Shown one piece after another: positions 1 to 6,259 of a stretch of 10,214 bases of DNA; position 1 is the stretch's first letter, and each line of letters opens with the position of its first letter. The stretch is from [Eubacterium] saphenum. Its GTDB lineage: Bacteria > Bacillota > Clostridia > Oscillospirales > Ruminococcaceae. The translations under genes and the position numbers were made by a program. The notes beneath the pieces were generated by a model, which saw only the letters and a program-made list of their open reading frames with translations, did no database searches and was not told the DNA's origin. Where the stretch lies: contig SFJQ01000057.1 of assembly GCA_004555855.1 (NCBI GenBank), forward strand, positions 1-10,214, given 5' to 3'.

Positions 1-93
1 CTTACGCGTTTTTCAAGAGTCGCGGATTCGTTTGTAGTAAACTCATCGCAGGGAGGAGGCTTTAAAGACACATGGGTGCTATCACAAGACTGA
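1..93 (+). CDS. Circularly permuted ATP-grasp protein, C-terminal fragment (5' end outside window)
   Basis: Frame 1 is open from the first base to a TGA at 91-93 and encodes 30 residues. They include VVNSSQGGGFKDTWVL (about residues 12-27), which matches the very conserved C-terminal tail of circularly permuted ATP-grasp proteins (COG2308 type). These enzymes are predicted ATP-dependent carboxylate-amine ligases and typically sit directly upstream of an alpha-E gene, as here. The stop lies 22 bases inside the next gene, so the two are translationally coupled. The Shine-Dalgarno site of the next gene (52-59) is embedded in the Gly-Gly-Gly codons of this motif. Only the tail is visible, so nothing can be said about the catalytic residues. 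The assignment rests on recalling the family motif plus the gene order. Confidence 0.83.
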   Translation, partial: LTRFSRVADSFVVNSSQGGGFKDTWVLSQD

Positions 94-707
94 ATATCAA
101 CAATCTTTTCTGGCTGGGGAGATACGTTGAACGCGTTTTCACTACGCTTAACAGCTTTTTCAAATACGCGGACAGGTTTATCGAGGGCGGACAGGCGGCT
201 TATGAGAAATACCTCGCTGATATCAACGTTCCCGATATCTACAAAAGCTCGGAGGTGTTTTTTGACAGGTACGTTTTTGATTTGAGCGATGAAAATTCGA
301 TTATCTCAAACCTTGACCGTGCGCTCGGGAACGGAATTGTGCTTCGCGATGAAATTAAAACGCCTTCGTTGTCCTATTTGCAGTTTGCGATGGACAGGTT
401 CAAGGCGTGTAAGGGTACGACAAAAATCCGTTATGATATGCTGCCGGTGCGCGACGCGATTTATGCGTTCTGGGGAAGCGTTGACAACAATATGACGAAT
501 ATCGAGGCTTTGCGGATAATTCATCTCGGAAAGGCGGTCGAGCGGCTTGATTTATACCTGCGGCTGGGCTATCCAAACGAGGATATTTTCGTGCAGCTCG
601 ACAATCTCTTAAAGCATGTTTCCCGCAGATTTGATACAATTTCGACTATCATAAATATCGACAATCTCGAAGCGCTGAAAAAGCGGCAGACAGCCGCGCT
701 GATTTGA
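72..707 (+). CDS. Alpha-E domain protein (COG2307 type), probably C-terminally frameshifted
   Basis: The 211-residue all-helical protein begins ITRLNINNLFWLGRYVERV, the N-terminal helix signature of alpha-E proteins (L-x-R-x4-L-x-W-x2-RY-x-ER). A second related helix, IHLGKAVERLDLYLRL, lies near residues 150-165. The family's biochemical role is unproven. It is predicted to partner the ATP-grasp ligase encoded just upstream in amide or peptide synthesis. The ATG at 72 is preceded by GGAGGAGG (52-59) and overlaps the ligase gene. The frame ends at 707 with an unconvincing tail (RQTAALI). If the A5 run at 678-682 is read with one extra A, the frame continues as KKAADSRADLKAMRLELLEN and on to a TGA at 782-784. 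That gives about 237 residues and overlaps the next gene by 20 bases, so the true end is probably 784. Family members elsewhere are often longer, near 300 residues. Confidence 0.85.
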   Translation: MGAITRLNINNLFWLGRYVERVFTTLNSFFKYADRFIEGGQAAYEKYLADINVPDIYKSSEVFFDRYVFDLSDENSIISNLDRALGNGIVLRDEIKTPSLSYLQFAMDRFKACKGTTKIRYDMLPVRDAIYAFWGSVDNNMTNIEALRIIHLGKAVERLDLYLRLGYPNEDIFVQLDNLLKHVSRRFDTISTIINIDNLEALKKRQTAALI

Positions 708-764
708 AAGCAATGCGATTGGAGCTGCTTGAAAATATCGATAATCTTGTAGAGGTGAATTTCA

Positions 765-1540
765 TTGAAGCGGTTGCGGTTTGAGTATGAAACAAGGCTG
801 GAGTTTTCGCAAAGCGTGACGGGGCACTGCTTCACTCTGCGCTGCACGCCGTTTTCCGATGAACGCCAGACAATTACCGAGGAATTTTGCGAGATAACGC
901 CAAAAAATGGCGGCTTTGGCACAGCCGCGACAGTTTCGGGAATATGCTTGTTTGCGGTAGAATGGATTTCCCGCACGACGAGTTTTCCTTCAAGGTGAAC
1001 GGTGAAGCGCATATCGTAAATTCGTGCGAAACGGTCGGAACGGCAGAACCTTTTTACAGATTTCCCACTCCTCTTACAACGGCGGGCGAGCAGATTTCAG
1101 CGTTTTACGAGAGCGCAAAGCCGTGTTCATCGAACGTGCTTTCGCGGGCGTTGGAGTTGTCCGAGAGCCTGTATAACTCGATGAGCTATGAAAAGGGTGC
1201 GACGGGAACGCAAACAACCGCCGAGCAGGCAATGGAACAGCTTTGCGGGGTTTGTCAGGATTACGCGCACATATTGCTGGCACTTTTGCGGATTGAGAAG
1301 ATACCTTGTCGATATGTTTCGGGACTGGCTTTTGAGAGCGGAGAAACGCACGCTTGGGTTGAAGTGTATGAAAACGGTCGCTGGACGGGAATTGACCCTA
1401 CGCAAAACCGTCTTATCGGCGACAGATACATAAAGCTCTGTCACGGGCGCGGCTACTCGGATTGCCCGATAGAGCGCGGAATTTACATAGGAAACGCGCA
1501 AAGCGTTCAGACAGTTTTGTCAAAATTGACAGAAATTTAG
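765..1540 (+). CDS. Transglutaminase-like cysteine protease-fold protein, interrupted by a -1 frameshift near 903-908
   Basis: Two frames together make one transglutaminase-like protein of about 258 residues. The first (765 to about 908) encodes the N-terminal beta domain, starting MKRLRFEYETRLEFSQ and reaching SDERQTI...EITPK. The second continues KKWRLWHSRDSFGN and carries the catalytic core. Cys is in GVCQDYAH (codon 1253-1255, about residue 164), His in THAWVEVY (about 196) and Asp in GIDPTQN (about 211). The frames join at an A6 run (903-908), where one extra A restores the reading frame. The start is TTG at 765, supported by AGAGGTG at 751-757. Such proteins sit beside ATP-grasp and alpha-E genes in many bacteria and are thought to hydrolyse or transfer amide bonds; the substrate here is unknown. 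No signal peptide is visible, so it is probably cytoplasmic. The break may be a sequencing error, a real mutation or, less likely, programmed slippage. Confidence 0.85.
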
Positions 1541-1559
1541 CTTGAAGGGAGCGGAAATT

Positions 1560-2493
1560 ATGACAACGGTTATAGCAAGCGCAGGTCTTGCCGTAAACGA
1601 GCGGGTTGAAATCCGCAGAAACAGGATAACGGGTAAAAGCACCGAAAATCCATCGGGAAAGCGCGTTTGCATTGTCACGGGAACGCACGGCGACGAACTT
1701 GAGGGACAGTATGTCTGCGCGGAATTAGCGAAAACTCTGGGCGAGAATTTGTCAAAACTTAACGGAATTGTCGATATTTATCCCGCGATAAACCCGCTTG
1801 GAATTGACAGCATAACGCGAGGAATACCGCTTTTTGACCTCGATATGAACCGGATTTTCCCGGGGACAGCGGAAGGCACTATGGCGGAAAGACTTGCGGC
1901 GGATATTATTTCGGATATCAGCGGCGCGGATATCTGCATTGACATTCATTCGAGCAATATCTATCTGAAAGAAATCCCGCAAATCAGAATTAACGAAATC
2001 AGCGCAGAGGAGCTTGTTCCTTACGCGAAAATGCTCAATTGTGATTTTATCTGGATACATTCGGCTGCAACCGTTCTTGAAAGCACGCTTGCGTACAGTC
2101 TGAATGTAACGGGAACCAAGACGCTTGTTGTTGAGATGGGCGTTGGAATGAGGATTACGAAGGAAGCTTACCGCGGGCATTTTCAATCTGCTGAAAAATC
2201 TCGGAATGTGGACGGGTGAAGTCGAGGAAGTCAGAGAACCCATCGTTTCGGGAGAAGGGACGGTTGAATTTGTGAACAGCGACGCAGACGGCATTTTTGT
2301 GCCGTGTGTTGAGCATTGGGTTGAGATAGAAAAGGGCGAGCATATCGGCAACGTGATAAACCCGACTGACGGACAGACCGTTGAGCGGGTGACTGCGCCC
2401 TGCCGAGGGAAAATCTTCACCTTGCGCGAATTTCCGATTGTGTACGGCGGCTCGTTGATTGCGAGAATACTTGGAGGTGAGGGAAATGCATAA
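1560..2493 (+). CDS. AstE/AspA-family zinc carboxypeptidase-like amidase, active-site residues intact, interrupted by a +1 frameshift near 2175
   Basis: This gene encodes a member of the succinylglutamate desuccinylase/aspartoacylase family (M14-like fold), whose characterised members hydrolyse N-acyl amino acids using one zinc. The zinc ligands are visible as H43 and E46 in GTHGDELEG and H130 in DIHSS. The carboxylate-binding NRIFPG lies at 97-102, and the likely catalytic glutamate is E192 in VVEMG. After YRG (about residue 206) the frame is lost. Dropping one G from the GGG at 2174-2177 restores GIFNLLKNLGMWTGEVEE and the C-terminal beta-barrel domain (SDADGIFVPCVEHWVEIEKG), ending at 2493. 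The restored protein is 310 residues, close to its neighbour's 308. ATG 1560 is preferred because AAGGGAG (1545-1551) sits 8 bases upstream; an in-frame TTG at 1542 is the alternative. The gene overlaps the next by 8 bases. The substrate is unknown; an amide product of the upstream ligase is an inference. Confidence 0.85.
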
Positions 2494-3412
2494 GCAGGTT
2501 GTTTACTCAATCCAATCCCCCTATCGTCAGCCGATGGACGTGCTTGGATTTAAGTTCGGAAAAGGCGAAAAGGCGCTTTGCGTTGTCGGGGCAATGCGCG
2601 GAAACGAGGTTCAGCAGATGTTTGTATGCTCGCGGCTTGTGAGCAGGCTGAAAGAACTGGAGCGTGAAGGCTGTATCTGCGAGGGCAAGGAAATTATGAT
2701 AATTCCTTGCGTGAATTATTACTCAATGAACATCGGAAAGCGTTTCTGGACAATGGACAACACCGATATCAACAGAATGTTCCCCGGATACGACTTGGGC
2801 GAAACCACTCAGCGCATCGCGGACGGGCTTTTCAAGGAGCTTCAGGGTTACACCTACGGCGTGCAGCTGGCAAGTTTCTATCAGCAGGGCGATTTTTTAC
2901 CGCACGTCAAGCTGATGGAAACAGGCTTTACAAGTCACGAGGATATGAAGGATTTCGGCTTGCCGTATGCGTTTGTGAGAACGCCGCGACCTTATGATAC
3001 GACAACGCTGAATTACAACTGGCAGGTGTGGGGAACGAACGCGTTCTCGCTTTACACAAACGCGACTGATGACCTTGACGAAAATTCGGCGAAAACGGCG
3101 GTTGACGCGATAATTCGGTTTATGGTGAAGCGCGGTATATTGAAAACGCGCGTGGGGAGCGGCTATTTGACCAAAATCATCAGCGAGGACAGGCTTTTGC
3201 AGATACACTCGACCTCATCGGGCATCTGCCGGAGTTTCGTGAAAACAGGTGACGAGGTGCATAGCGGCGACTTGCTCTGCGAGATAAAAGACCCGCTGGA
3301 GGGCGATGTAATCTCGAAAGTAATCTCACCGGTAAACGGAATTGTGTTTTTCCGTTATAATCGACCGCTTGAGTTTGAAAAAAGCGTACTATACAAGATA
3401 ATACGCTTATAA
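2486..3412 (+). CDS. AstE/AspA-family paralogue lacking zinc ligands and catalytic Glu (predicted pseudoenzyme)
   Basis: This 308-residue protein aligns along its length with the preceding gene product but has lost the catalytic site. GTHGDE is replaced by GAMRGNE (His to R38; E41 kept), DIHSS by VQLASF (His to A129), and VVEMG by SLYTN (Glu to Y190). The substrate-carboxylate motif survives as NRMFPG (96-101). So does a C-terminal lipoyl-like barrel (about 240-308; VKTGDEVHSGDLLCEIKDP and SPVNGIVFF). The reading frame is intact. The start is the ATG at 2486, which has GGAGGTGA (2473-2480) 5 bases upstream and overlaps the stop of its partner, indicating translational coupling and possibly a heteromeric complex. 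Loss of hydrolase activity is inferred from these residues. Substrate binding, regulation of the partner or another chemistry remain possible. It is the last gene of the operon and ends 8 bases from the convergent ABC ATPase gene; no terminator is visible there. Confidence 0.85.
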   Translation: MHKQVVYSIQSPYRQPMDVLGFKFGKGEKALCVVGAMRGNEVQQMFVCSRLVSRLKELEREGCICEGKEIMIIPCVNYYSMNIGKRFWTMDNTDINRMFPGYDLGETTQRIADGLFKELQGYTYGVQLASFYQQGDFLPHVKLMETGFTSHEDMKDFGLPYAFVRTPRPYDTTTLNYNWQVWGTNAFSLYTNATDDLDENSAKTAVDAIIRFMVKRGILKTRVGSGYLTKIISEDRLLQIHSTSSGICRSFVKTGDEVHSGDLLCEIKDPLEGDVISKVISPVNGIVFFRYNRPLEFEKSVLYKIIRL

Positions 3413-3420
3413 ATATTCGG

Positions 3421-3984
3421 TTAAAGCCTGATAATTTCATCGGCAAGCTGTTCGCACTCGGACAAATCGTGCGTCACGATAACAACGGTCTTGCCTTTGA
3501 TTTTGGACTTCGTATAGTCAAGAACAACGCTTTTCGTGTCGCTGTCCAGCCCTTTAAACGGTTCATCGAGAAACAGAATATCATAATCCGCGAGAAGTGC
3601 GCGAACAAGAGCGGTTCTTCGTTTCATACCGCCCGAAAGCGTTCTCGCGGGTTTTTCTGCACAGTCGCCCAAACCAACCGCAGAAAGCTCCTCCTCGACC
3701 TGCTTTTTCGTCAAGCGTTTTCCCGTGACAAGCCGGATATTTGCGGAAACGGTGAGGTTTTCGCAGAGCCTGTTTTCCTGAAAAACCGCGCTGATTTTGT
3801 CGCTTTCTCGTATAACCTCGCCGCTGTCGCACGGCAAAAGTCCCATCAGAATATTGAGCAGCGTGCTTTTACCGCAGCCCGACGCGCCGAGAATTGCTGT
3901 GGTTTTGCCTTGCTTGAACTCGTGCGAAAAATCGGTCAGAACCTTGTTTTCACCGAAGGATTTGCAGATATTTACAGCCTTCAT
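3421..3984 (-). CDS. ABC transporter ATP-binding protein (SsuB/TauB-like)
   Basis: A compact 187-residue ABC ATPase that powers uptake through the adjacent permease on the cytoplasmic face. Visible motifs, in order, are Walker A GASGCGKST (about residues 34-42), Q-loop VFQENRL, signature LSGGMKRRTAL, Walker B ILFLDEP and H-loop VTHD. It is shorter than the roughly 240-260 residues usual for nitrate/sulfonate/taurine ATPases and lacks the C-terminal helical extension, though the core is complete. The start is ATG 3984, because GGAGG (3990-3994 on the minus strand) is 5 bases away; the GTG one codon upstream is too close. It lies 11 bases after the permease stop and is the last gene of a four-gene leftward operon. 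The substrate cannot be read from the sequence. Confidence 0.9.
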   Translation of the reverse strand: MKAVNICKSFGENKVLTDFSHEFKQGKTTAILGASGCGKSTLLNILMGLLPCDSGEVIRESDKISAVFQENRLCENLTVSANIRLVTGKRLTKKQVEEELSAVGLGDCAEKPARTLSGGMKRRTALVRALLADYDILFLDEPFKGLDSDTKSVVLDYTKSKIKGKTVVIVTHDLSECEQLADEIIRL

Positions 3985-3995
3985 CACAACCTCCG

Positions 3996-4742
3996 TTACA
4001 TTTTCTCAACGCGTTTTTGCACAAGCTTTACCGCGAAAATAAACAGCTTCTCGCACAAAAAGCTGAGCAAAATCACGACAAGCGTCCACGCGAACAAATC
4101 CGCGGTTTCGAGGTAAATTTTGGACATAAAGAGTTTTTCGCCGATTGAGCCGTCGGGGATACCGATGACTTCGGCGGCAACTCCCGATTTCCACGAAAGC
4201 CCGATTGCAAGCCGCGAAGCCGAGCGGAAATACGGCAAAAGCTGCGAGAGGTAAACACCCGCGAACCTCCGTCCCGCCGGTATTTTGAACACTTTCGCCA
4301 TTTCGTCCAGCTTTTTGTCGAGGTTGTCGATACCCTCGAGCATATTTGAGCAGACAATCGGCACGCAAATCAAAATCGATACCAAAACCGACAAATTCTC
4401 CGAGCCAACCCAGAACAGCGCGAGAATTGTGAACGAGGCTACAGGGATTGATTTCATCGCGGAAATCAGCGGCGAGAAAAGCGTTCGGATTATCGAAAAT
4501 TTTCCCGAGAGTACCGCAAGAGCAGTTCCCAGAACCAGCCCGAGCAAAAATCCGAGCAAAATCCTCAACATTGAGAAAAGAATGCTGCTCCAGAAATCCC
4601 ATGACGGCAAAAGCTCCCACAGCCGACAAACCGTGTCAATCGGCGAAACCAGAAGAATTTTGCTGTTCACGCAGACGGATACAATCTGCCAGACAATCAG
4701 CCAGAACAACACGCTTGCTGCTGTAATAAGCGATTTTTTCAC
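3996..4742 (-). CDS. ABC transporter permease (SsuC/TauC-like, binding-protein-dependent)
   Basis: This 248-residue inner-membrane protein has about six hydrophobic segments, including near residues 5-27, 55-82, 100-130 and 216-238. The coupling-loop motif GVAAEVIGIPDGSIG (about 186-200) is typical of nitrate/sulfonate/taurine-type permeases. It should form the channel of the importer with the flanking ATPase and lipoprotein. The start codon is GTG at 4742 (minus strand), supported by AAGGAGG 7 bases upstream; no nearby ATG is as well placed. A strong hairpin lies in the gap between the upstream lipoprotein gene and this start, and could lower permease expression relative to the binding protein. 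The family call is secure; the substrate is unknown. Confidence 0.9.
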   Translation of the reverse strand: MKKSLITAASVLFWLIVWQIVSVCVNSKILLVSPIDTVCRLWELLPSWDFWSSILFSMLRILLGFLLGLVLGTALAVLSGKFSIIRTLFSPLISAMKSIPVASFTILALFWVGSENLSVLVSILICVPIVCSNMLEGIDNLDKKLDEMAKVFKIPAGRRFAGVYLSQLLPYFRSASRLAIGLSWKSGVAAEVIGIPDGSIGEKLFMSKIYLETADLFAWTLVVILLSFLCEKLFIFAVKLVQKRVEKM

Positions 4743-4770
4743 GATTTCGCCTCCTTGAAAAAGCCGAGAT

Positions 4771-4794
4771 TTCCCCCGTGTAAAAACGGGGGAA
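4771..4794 (-). other. Intercistronic hairpin between lipoprotein and permease genes
   Basis: TTCCCCCGT and ACGGGGGAA form a 9-bp GC-rich perfect stem with a 6-base loop in the 65-base gap between the two genes. No U-tract follows directly, so it is more likely an mRNA-stabilising or partial-termination element that keeps binding-protein levels above permease levels. Confidence 0.6.
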
Positions 4795-4807
4795 TTTGAT
4801 TATCGGA

Positions 4808-5890
4808 TTACTTCGTGTAGTAGAAATCATCTGCGGGCATTGCGCCGCCAACAGACGATGGGAGCTGGTCGAAAAGCACCTGCAAATAACCCGAGAGCTT
4901 CGATTTCATTTCATCGCCGGTAATGCAGACGATGTGGCAGTTCGGGATAGCTTTCTTCGCCACGGCAGCAGGAACGATATCGTATTTTCCGACAAGCTCG
5001 GCAGCTTCGTCAATATTTTCGTTGACAAAATTCACCGATGCGGAATAGCGGCTGAGGAAATCCTTTACTGCGTCGGGATAATTCTCGGCAAACTCTTTTC
5101 TAACGACAACAATTCCCGTGAGGAGAGAGCTTGAAAGCCCCAAATCGTCCCAAGCGTCGTTGAGGTCGATGGCAACGCGAACGCCCTCGTTTTTCATCTG
5201 CGCGGTTGTAACAAACGGCTGCGGGAGCATAGCAACGCTGTTTTCGTTTGCCAGAAGTGCTGCAAGACACTCGGCGTGTTCGCTTTTCCACTCGATTGTA
5301 ACATCGTTTTCAAGACCGTTGCTTTTGAGGATAAAGTTGAGCGCGTATTCGGGAGTTGCACCCTTGCCCGAGGAATAAATCGTCTTGCCCTTGAGGTCAG
5401 CGATGGATTTTACGGTATCGCCGTTCTCGCAAAGATAAAGAACGCCGAGCGTGTTTACGGCAAGCGCTTGGATTTTGCCCTCGGTTTTCTTGTATAGCAC
5501 AGCGCCGAGATTTGCGGGAACGCAGGCGATGTCAACCTTACCTTGCGCGATAAGCGGAGAAAGCTCATCGGCAGCCGCCGCGATTGTGAAGTCATAGGGG
5601 AGATTTTCCTTCTCGTCATCGTCCATCAGCTTGGTCATACCCATAGCAGTCGGACCTTTGAGAGCGGCAACCGTGATTGTTTCGGGCAGGTTTACTTCGG
5701 GAGCTGAGGAGCTTTCATCGGTAGAGCTTGATGTACTCTCGGTTAAAGAACTGCTTTCCGAAGTGCTTTCGGTTGTCGAAGAAGTCGAGGAGCTTGAAGA
5801 ATTGCTTGCGGAGCTGCCCGAGCAAGCGCTGAATGTGAGCGCGCACATTGCCGCCATCAAAGCGGCGCTTAATCTTTTTTTGATATTCAT
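4808..5890 (-). CDS. ABC transporter substrate-binding lipoprotein (NMT1/SsuA-like)
   Basis: This 360-residue exported lipoprotein is the solute receptor of the importer. It has a basic N-terminus (MNIKKR), a hydrophobic segment and a lipobox ending FSAC, with the lipidated cysteine at residue 23. A long Ser/Thr/Glu linker (about 24-66) follows and tethers the domain to the membrane. The mature domain begins near ITVAALKGPTAMGM and continues with AAADELSPLIAQGKVDIACVPANLG, a layout typical of the NMT1/THI5-like and sulfonate-binding families. The later segment KEFAENYPDAVKDFLSRYSASVNFVNEN is also common in these. Those families bind sulfonates, nitrate, thiamine precursors and other small ligands, so the ligand is undetermined. 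The ATG at 5890 has AAAGGAG 7 bases upstream. It follows the TM1266-family gene by 25 bases. Confidence 0.9.
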   Translation of the reverse strand: MNIKKRLSAALMAAMCALTFSACSGSSASNSSSSSTSSTTESTSESSSLTESTSSSTDESSSAPEVNLPETITVAALKGPTAMGMTKLMDDDEKENLPYDFTIAAAADELSPLIAQGKVDIACVPANLGAVLYKKTEGKIQALAVNTLGVLYLCENGDTVKSIADLKGKTIYSSGKGATPEYALNFILKSNGLENDVTIEWKSEHAECLAALLANENSVAMLPQPFVTTAQMKNEGVRVAIDLNDAWDDLGLSSSLLTGIVVVRKEFAENYPDAVKDFLSRYSASVNFVNENIDEAAELVGKYDIVPAAVAKKAIPNCHIVCITGDEMKSKLSGYLQVLFDQLPSSVGGAMPADDFYYTK

Positions 5891-5915
5891 AGAATATCTC
5901 CTTTCCCTTTGGGTG

Positions 5916-6176
5916 TTAGCCCGTTTTTTCCTTTGAATAAACCGATTTCGAGGTTACGCCTTTGAGTCTGCCGAGCTTTCCGGAAAGTGTGGAAATTATA
6001 TCTGCGGGCGCGTCCACGACAACGCTGATGATATTCAGCCCGCGTTCGCGGTAGGGAAGTCCCATTCTCCCTTGGATAAATTTCCCATATTCGTGCAAAA
6101 GCGCGTTTACTGCGGGTACGCTTTCATCGTCGCTGATTATCATTGAAATAATAGCAACACGGTTTTCCTGTTCCAT
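5916..6176 (-). CDS. TM1266-family protein (iron-only hydrogenase system regulator type)
   Basis: A small 86-residue protein with an ACT/NikR-like beta-alpha pattern: RVAIISMIISDDE at the start, then NALLHEYGKFIQGRMGLPYR, GLNIISVVVDAPADIISTLS and GKLGRLKGV. These match the family named for its frequent location beside [FeFe]-hydrogenase maturation genes. Its molecular function is not established, and regulation is implied by the name and fold. The start is ATG 6176, because AAAGGAG (minus strand of 6181-6187) precedes it. The longer frame from 6227 would run through a terminator and is rejected. It is the first gene of an operon with an ABC importer, behind an RNA leader with an attenuator. 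No hydrogenase or maturase gene is in the window. Family assignment is confident; its role with the importer is unknown. Confidence 0.85.
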   Translation of the reverse strand: MEQENRVAIISMIISDDESVPAVNALLHEYGKFIQGRMGLPYRERGLNIISVVVDAPADIISTLSGKLGRLKGVTSKSVYSKEKTG

Positions 6177-6192
6177 AAAACTCCTTTCAAAC

Positions 6193-6217
6193 AAAAAGCG
6201 CGTCCCGAAAGACGCGC
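6193..6217 (-). terminator. Intrinsic terminator (attenuator) upstream of the TM1266-family gene
   Basis: On the minus strand, GCGCGTC (6217-6211) pairs with GACGCGC (6204-6198) around a TTTCGG loop and is followed at once by TTTTT (6197-6193). It sits after the operon promoter and just before the Shine-Dalgarno site of the first gene, so it must be an attenuator rather than the end of an upstream gene. Confidence 0.88.
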
Positions 6218-6235
6218 AATTTAACACAAATCAAC

Positions 6236-6254
6236 TCGTCAAAAGGACGAATTG
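6236..6254 (-). other. Hairpin between leader and terminator of the TM1266/ABC operon
   Basis: On the minus strand, ATTCGTC and GACGAGT flank a CTTTT loop, and the outer bases extend this to a 9-bp stem with one G-U pair. CGTCC in its 5' arm and loop could alternatively pair with GGACG in the 3' arm of the terminator, so it may belong to the switching mechanism. Confidence 0.55.
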
Positions 6255-6259
6255 CAGGA

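Noticed and set aside
1752..2510. 252-codon open frame on the minus strand
   Set aside because: It is antisense to the AstE-like gene, whose zinc motifs and barrel domain are clearly on the plus strand. It has no recognisable motif and is rich in Arg, Ser and Pro, as shadow frames are.
3390..3430. Bidirectional terminator between the convergent operons
   Set aside because: Only 8 bases separate the stops, and I found no stem with a T-tract on either strand.
3469..4116. 215-codon open frame on the plus strand
   Set aside because: It lies opposite the ABC ATPase and permease genes, which have complete family motifs. It shows no domain or ribosome-binding site support.
5631..5936. 101-codon plus-strand frame with Glu/Leu-rich sequence
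   Set aside because: This is the antisense of the Ser-rich lipoprotein linker and signal peptide; the repetitive composition explains the open frame.
6177..6227. N-terminal extension of the TM1266-family protein from a TTG at 6227
   Set aside because: It would run through the intrinsic terminator hairpin. The ATG at 6176 has a good ribosome-binding site and matches the family N-terminus.
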